A DNA stretch of 7,309 nucleotides, taken from positions 1-7,309 of the forward strand of contig DOUV01000794.1 in the NCBI GenBank assembly GCA_003520455.1, in the 5' to 3' direction. The notes under the pieces were generated by a model. It had not been told where the DNA came from. It saw only the letters and a program-made list of their open reading frames with translations, and ran no database searches. Numbering within the stretch: the first letter of the stretch is position 1; the number at the start of each line of letters is the position of its first letter. The DNA comes from Chloroflexota bacterium. GTDB lineage: Bacteria; Chloroflexota; Anaerolineae; Ardenticatenales; Ardenticatenaceae. Below are positions 4,405 to 7,309 of this stretch, one piece after another. The position numbers and the translations under genes were made by a program.

Positions 4405-4886
4405 GGGCCTCCTTGTCGCCATTCTCAACTGTGAAGAGTGCTACGCCTCGGTCGAATGGATCCTCCGGTCAGTCCTGCCTATCATTGATTCTCCGGCGCT
4501 TCTGCCAGGTCTGGCACTGCGTGCTCGGCGACTGCTTGCCTGATTCTTCCCCTTATCTCTTGAAGGATGAAGAACGCGGTATAAGTGACCGAGATCGGCC
4601 AAACGGGACCAACCGAGCCAAATGACGGTCGTACCCGGCTCACCATCGCGTTTACGCCCACCGTCGTTCTTCTCCAAGATGAGGGGAATAGTCAGCTCTT
4701 CTGCTGCGGGCTGGGCTGACGTAGACACAGACAATCTCATAGAGAACATCTATAAGAGGGCGTTAGAAAATTTCGCCGTCTCTCAAGCGTCATCGCACCC
4801 GATCCTTTTTGAGCTGAGCTCCATCTGCTCACGTGAGAGTGACTCCCGGCCACTTTCATCTGGCAGAGTCCAGCTTGCCTGCCATG
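4405..4886. other. Mostly non-coding region between ABC ATPase and exported protein genes
   Basis: About 480 bp. It contains one possible small gene (4646-4482), a pair of short palindromes (GAGCTGAGCTC at 4811-4821 and CTCACGTGAG at 4829-4838) and no recognisable RNA. A 102-residue minus-strand open frame at 4749-4441 lacks a ribosome site, is rich in Arg/Ser/Gly toward the end and overlaps the small gene in another frame; I do not call it. Confidence 0.5.
4482..4646 (-). CDS. Possible 54-residue single-span membrane protein
   Basis: An ATG frame of 54 residues ending in two successive stops (TGA TAG). Residues 9-28 (FGSVGPVWPISVTYTAFFIL) could span a membrane; residues 29-54 (QEIRGRIRQAVAEHAV, then PDLAEAPENQ) form an amphipathic basic helix and an acidic tail. 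This hydrophobic-then-charged layout is typical of small membrane proteins and unlike random out-of-frame sequence. The ribosome site is weak (GGTGGG, ten bases upstream). It lies between the ABC ATPase and the exported protein, all on one strand. No family recognised; it may equally be chance or the decayed end of a larger gene. Confidence 0.3.
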   Translation of the reverse strand: MVSRVRPSFGSVGPVWPISVTYTAFFILQEIRGRIRQAVAEHAVPDLAEAPENQ

Positions 4887-5774
4887 CTATTCCGCCAGTT
4901 GCAGCGTCTGTGTTGATTGCATCAGTGCAATGTAGGCTTCCTCCAGCGTAGGCGGCACCGGCTCGGCGTCGGCGCTGGGGCAGGGACCGATAATCCGCAG
5001 ATTCAGCCCCCGGGCATCCCGCACACTGGTGGCAACGCGCCACTCCGGGTCCGGCTGATGCCCGGGTGGTAGAGTCAACCGCCAGGTCTCTCCCTCTGCT
5101 ACGCACAGTAGGTCCGTTGGGCTGCCATGAAAGAGGATACGTCCCTGCTTCATAACCGCCATGTCGTAGGAGGTGGTGGCAATATCCTCGACGATGTGCG
5201 TCGAAAGGATGACCACCCGCTCGCCTGCCAATCGTGCCAGCAGGGTGCGAAATCGCACGCGCTCCTCCGGATCTAGCCCTACAGTCGGCTCGTCCACAAT
5301 CAATAACTTCGGATCGCCCAAGAGCGCCTGCGCGATACCCACGCGCCGCTTCATACCCCCTGACAACGTGCAGATGCGGCGTCCGGCCACTCCTTCCAGA
5401 CCGGTCAGCGCCAGTACGCGCTCCACGTCTCTATGACGCGTGCGGGTGTGGTGAAGCTGCTTCAGCGTGGCGATGTAATCCAGGAACTCGTAGGCAGATA
5501 GGTTGGGGTATAACCCCAACTCTTGCGGCAGGTAGCCCAGCAACCGCTTGACGGCCCACCGCTGCCGCTGGTCGCTGACGTCGAAGCCGTCCACCAGCAC
5601 GCGCCCGCTCGTCGGCTGGAGGAGGGTCGCCAGGATGCGCAGCAGGGTCGTCTTGCCCGCGCCATTCGGCCCCAACAGCCCGAACATCCCGCTCTCAACG
5701 TGGAGGTCCACGCCTTGCAGCGCGCGGACACCGCCACGGTAGACCTTCACCAGATCATCAATCTCGATTCGCAT
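4887..5774 (-). CDS. ABC-2-type exporter ATP-binding subunit
   Basis: 295 residues, a standard length. Powers an ABC-2 transporter at the cytoplasmic face of the membrane. Walker A GPNGAGKTT (35-43), Q-loop Q84 in YLPQELGLYPNLSAYEFL, signature LSGGMKRR (137-144), Walker B LLIVDEP with catalytic E162, D-loop GLDP, and switch H193 in LSTHIVEDIA are all present, so it should hydrolyse ATP. Residues 225-295 are an accessory C-terminal domain ending in PTLEEAYIALMQ, common in drug/lipid/export ATPases of the CcmA/ABC-2 group. The ATG at 5772-5774 is chosen over the GTG before it: AGAGGAG (5781-5787) is six bases upstream and the ATG shares its A with the upstream gene's TGA, giving translational coupling. 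The partner membrane subunit is probably the upstream M1-like protein, whose N-terminal part lies outside the window. The cargo cannot be told from sequence. Confidence 0.93.
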   Translation of the reverse strand: MRIEIDDLVKVYRGGVRALQGVDLHVESGMFGLLGPNGAGKTTLLRILATLLQPTSGRVLVDGFDVSDQRQRWAVKRLLGYLPQELGLYPNLSAYEFLDYIATLKQLHHTRTRHRDVERVLALTGLEGVAGRRICTLSGGMKRRVGIAQALLGDPKLLIVDEPTVGLDPEERVRFRTLLARLAGERVVILSTHIVEDIATTSYDMAVMKQGRILFHGSPTDLLCVAEGETWRLTLPPGHQPDPEWRVATSVRDARGLNLRIIGPCPSADAEPVPPTLEEAYIALMQSTQTLQLAE

Positions 5775-7309
5775 CACTCGCTCCTCTGATACTCGATTGG
5801 GACGCCGCTGCGTTGCGCCAGCGCCGCCAGCAGTTGTTGCAGATCGAAGGGACCGCCCTGCTGCCGCATCACCTCCCCGACGAGCTGGAGGCCGCGCGCA
5901 CGACCGACCTGCTCAAGCCAGGTATGCAACGCCTCGAACAGGGCCGCCTTCAGCGCCTGCCCCACCGGAAAATCGAGCGGGAGCGAGCGCAGCGCGAACG
6001 GTTCAAACTTGCCAGAGCTTGTGCCGGGAACCGGCGGCGCCAGGAGCACGGCGAGGTCCGCCTCCCGTACATCCGGGTCTGCCATCTCCACCGCCAGCCA
6101 GAGCGCGAGCAGGTTCAGCTCGTCGGCCGGCTCGAGGCGCGCGATGGTCATCGTTCTCAAGTCTTGTCCTTTGCCTGGTGGTCGTGGCCCCCCGGCCGAC
6201 ATGGAGGATGGGAGAAAGTCGCGTGGCGACCCGGGCGCGCGAACCCAACGCCCATCCGTATCCTCGGCAGGGCTGGATACAGCCACACTGCCTGCCTCCC
6301 CCGGTATCCCTGTCACAGCAACAACGCCGGCCACGTCTGGGCTGACGCGCACCCAGGCCGCCGGGAGATCCGTGTGGCTGGCCAGCCAGGCGCGCGCCAG
6401 ACGGGTCATCACCGCCCGATCCTCGATGGGAGCCTTCACCTCATCCGCGGAACGCGGCGAGAGGAGGAAGCTACGCAGGTCGTCAGGCAAGGGGCCAGTG
6501 CCTTCCGGCACCAGCAGCAGGTCGCCGCTCCACACGAGGTCGTTCAGGTAGGGGAGGGCAACGATGTGGGTGGGCACAGGCTCCGCGCCGAGTGCTTCCG
6601 CTACTCTGGGGGCCAGCGCTGCGATCTGTTCCAGCCGCGTGACCAGCACGTTTTCCGTGCCGCCTAACGACCCGAAGTGCAGCGTCCGGCCGGCAACGGT
6701 CTTGCTCCCCTGCGGGGGCAGGACGAGGAGCACGGCAGGCAACTTCCCCTCCCACACCACGACCCCATCATGGAGGGGCGCCGGGGCCAGCGCCTCGGCG
6801 CCGGAAACGCGTACCGTCACGTGACTCTCCTCTGCCTGGTGAGGGTGCGGCCCGTCGCCCCAGGGCCAGGGATACCAGTCTCCATCCCGGAACAGGTAGC
6901 CCGCGCCTTCCGAAAGCAGGGCGCGAACCGGCTGGGGGGTATCGAAAGCGGGGTATTGGGAGCTGGGATATCCGCCGTAATCGTTGTAGGGCACGCGGGG
7001 GGTCCCCTGCCACTGCAACCGGAGCGCCAGCGACTCCACGGGTGGCGCGGGCAGCGCAAGGATGACACTGTCCCCCACCCGCCGCCAGGCCAGCGGGTGC
7101 CCATCCTCATCGTGCGCCGCCGTCAGGCGCAACCCAGGGTTCAGGCGCAGCACGACCTCGCTCTCTTCTATCGGGCGCAGGGGCGCGAGGCGCAACGTTG
7201 AGCTTCCCGCTAGCGTCTGGCGCTCCGCGTCCACGGCCACCTCCAGCGTGTGCGCTTCCACCCGCCACGCATCGGGCTGGATGTTGGTGGGCGACAGCGG
7301 GATGGCCTG
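5774..7309 (-). CDS. M1-aminopeptidase-like protein, C-terminal part, likely fused to or acting as ABC-2 permease (runs off the window edge)
   Basis: 511 residues are visible and the frame stays open at the edge (QAIPLSPTNIQPDAWRVEAH), so the start lies outside. Residues 15-260 match the N-terminal beta domain of M1-type proteins: WRVEAHTLEVAVDAERQTLAGSSTLRL, LNPGLRLTAA, GAGYLFRDGDWYPWP, HVTVRVSGAEALAP. Residues 220-270 (RLEQIAALAPRVAEALGAEPVP then LLLVPEG) resemble the entry to the catalytic domain. At the place of the zinc helix (about 298-312) the sequence is RAVMTRLARAWLASH: there is no HExxH and no second Glu downstream. The C-terminus (about 450-505) is helical and ends GPFDLQQLLAALAQRSGVPI, like the close of M1 domains. 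Known relatives join an ABC-2 permease to such a domain, which fits the ATPase coupled directly downstream. No membrane segments are visible here; they would be N-terminal. Peptidase activity is unlikely. Confidence 0.7.
   Translation of the reverse strand, partial: QAIPLSPTNIQPDAWRVEAHTLEVAVDAERQTLAGSSTLRLAPLRPIEESEVVLRLNPGLRLTAAHDEDGHPLAWRRVGDSVILALPAPPVESLALRLQWQGTPRVPYNDYGGYPSSQYPAFDTPQPVRALLSEGAGYLFRDGDWYPWPWGDGPHPHQAEESHVTVRVSGAEALAPAPLHDGVVVWEGKLPAVLLVLPPQGSKTVAGRTLHFGSLGGTENVLVTRLEQIAALAPRVAEALGAEPVPTHIVALPYLNDLVWSGDLLLVPEGTGPLPDDLRSFLLSPRSADEVKAPIEDRAVMTRLARAWLASHTDLPAAWVRVSPDVAGVVAVTGIPGEAGSVAVSSPAEDTDGRWVRAPGSPRDFLPSSMSAGGPRPPGKGQDLRTMTIARLEPADELNLLALWLAVEMADPDVREADLAVLLAPPVPGTSSGKFEPFALRSLPLDFPVGQALKAALFEALHTWLEQVGRARGLQLVGEVMRQQGGPFDLQQLLAALAQRSGVPIEYQRSE
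5781..5787 (-). promoter_or_regulatory. Ribosome binding site of the ABC ATPase, inside the upstream gene's end
   Basis: AGAGGAG six bases before the ATG at 5772-5774, within the last codons of the M1-like gene. It supports coupled translation of the two exporter subunits. Confidence 0.7.

Noticed and set aside
4306..4428. Extension of the exported protein to a 238-residue form starting at 4428
   Set aside because: It would bury the signal peptide and run through the TATAAT box and inverted repeat; the ATG at 4305 has a far better ribosome site.
4441..4749. Minus-strand 102-residue open frame
   Set aside because: It has no ribosome site and low-complexity Arg/Ser content, and overlaps a more protein-like short frame in another phase.
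4811..4838. Neighbouring short palindromes GAGCTGAGCTC and CTCACGTGAG
   Set aside because: They are short, unrelated to each other, and not placed at a promoter or gene end in a telling way; likely chance.
5813..6667. Long plus-strand open frame of 284 residues
   Set aside because: It lies antisense to the M1-like gene, is Arg/Gln/His-rich, has no recognisable domain and no promoter or ribosome site.

Overview
The window is GC-rich bacterial DNA. Every gene I can support lies on the minus strand, so the biological reading order runs from high to low coordinates. Gene style and composition suggest a Chloroflexota-type organism (Thermomicrobia or Ktedonobacteria-like), but no taxonomic marker is present and this is only a guess.

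Reading order: (1) 7309-5774, the C-terminal 511 residues of a protein with an M1-aminopeptidase-like region that lacks a visible zinc site, translationally coupled by TGATG to (2) an ABC-2-type exporter ATPase (5774-4887). (3) 4886-4306 is mostly non-coding. It holds a possible 54-aa membrane microprotein (4646-4482), an inverted repeat and a good -10 box. (4) 4305-3712 is a 197-aa exported protein with a signal peptide and a C-terminal membrane anchor, family unknown. (5) 3711-3430 is a repeat-rich spacer with a 23-bp direct repeat and two strong hairpins. (6) 3429-2059 is a complete ISAzo13-family insertion sequence of 1371 bp, with 25-bp terminal inverted repeats and a TAA duplication. Its transposase is split over two frames at an A6 run. 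(7) 2062-1652 is the C-terminal relic of a large serine recombinase with visibly lower GC than its surroundings. (8) 1651-1531 is a short intergenic region dense in inverted repeats. (9) 1530-829 is an OmpR/PhoB-type response regulator. (10) 828-582 is a gap with an inverted repeat and a possible extended -10. (11) 581-1 is the start of a membrane sensor histidine kinase cut by the window edge.

Two functional units stand out. The regulator and kinase form a two-component system whose kinase senses through an extracytoplasmic domain between two membrane segments. The M1-like protein and ATPase form an exporter module. Between them lies an accessory patch (about 1.58-3.7 kb) with a recombinase relic, a nested IS and repeats, consistent with past integration and decay. 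I found no RNA genes and no CRISPR array. The items most worth a second look are the zinc-less M1-like exporter subunit, the +1 frame break in the transposase, the stacked inverted repeats before the response regulator, and the unknown exported protein.
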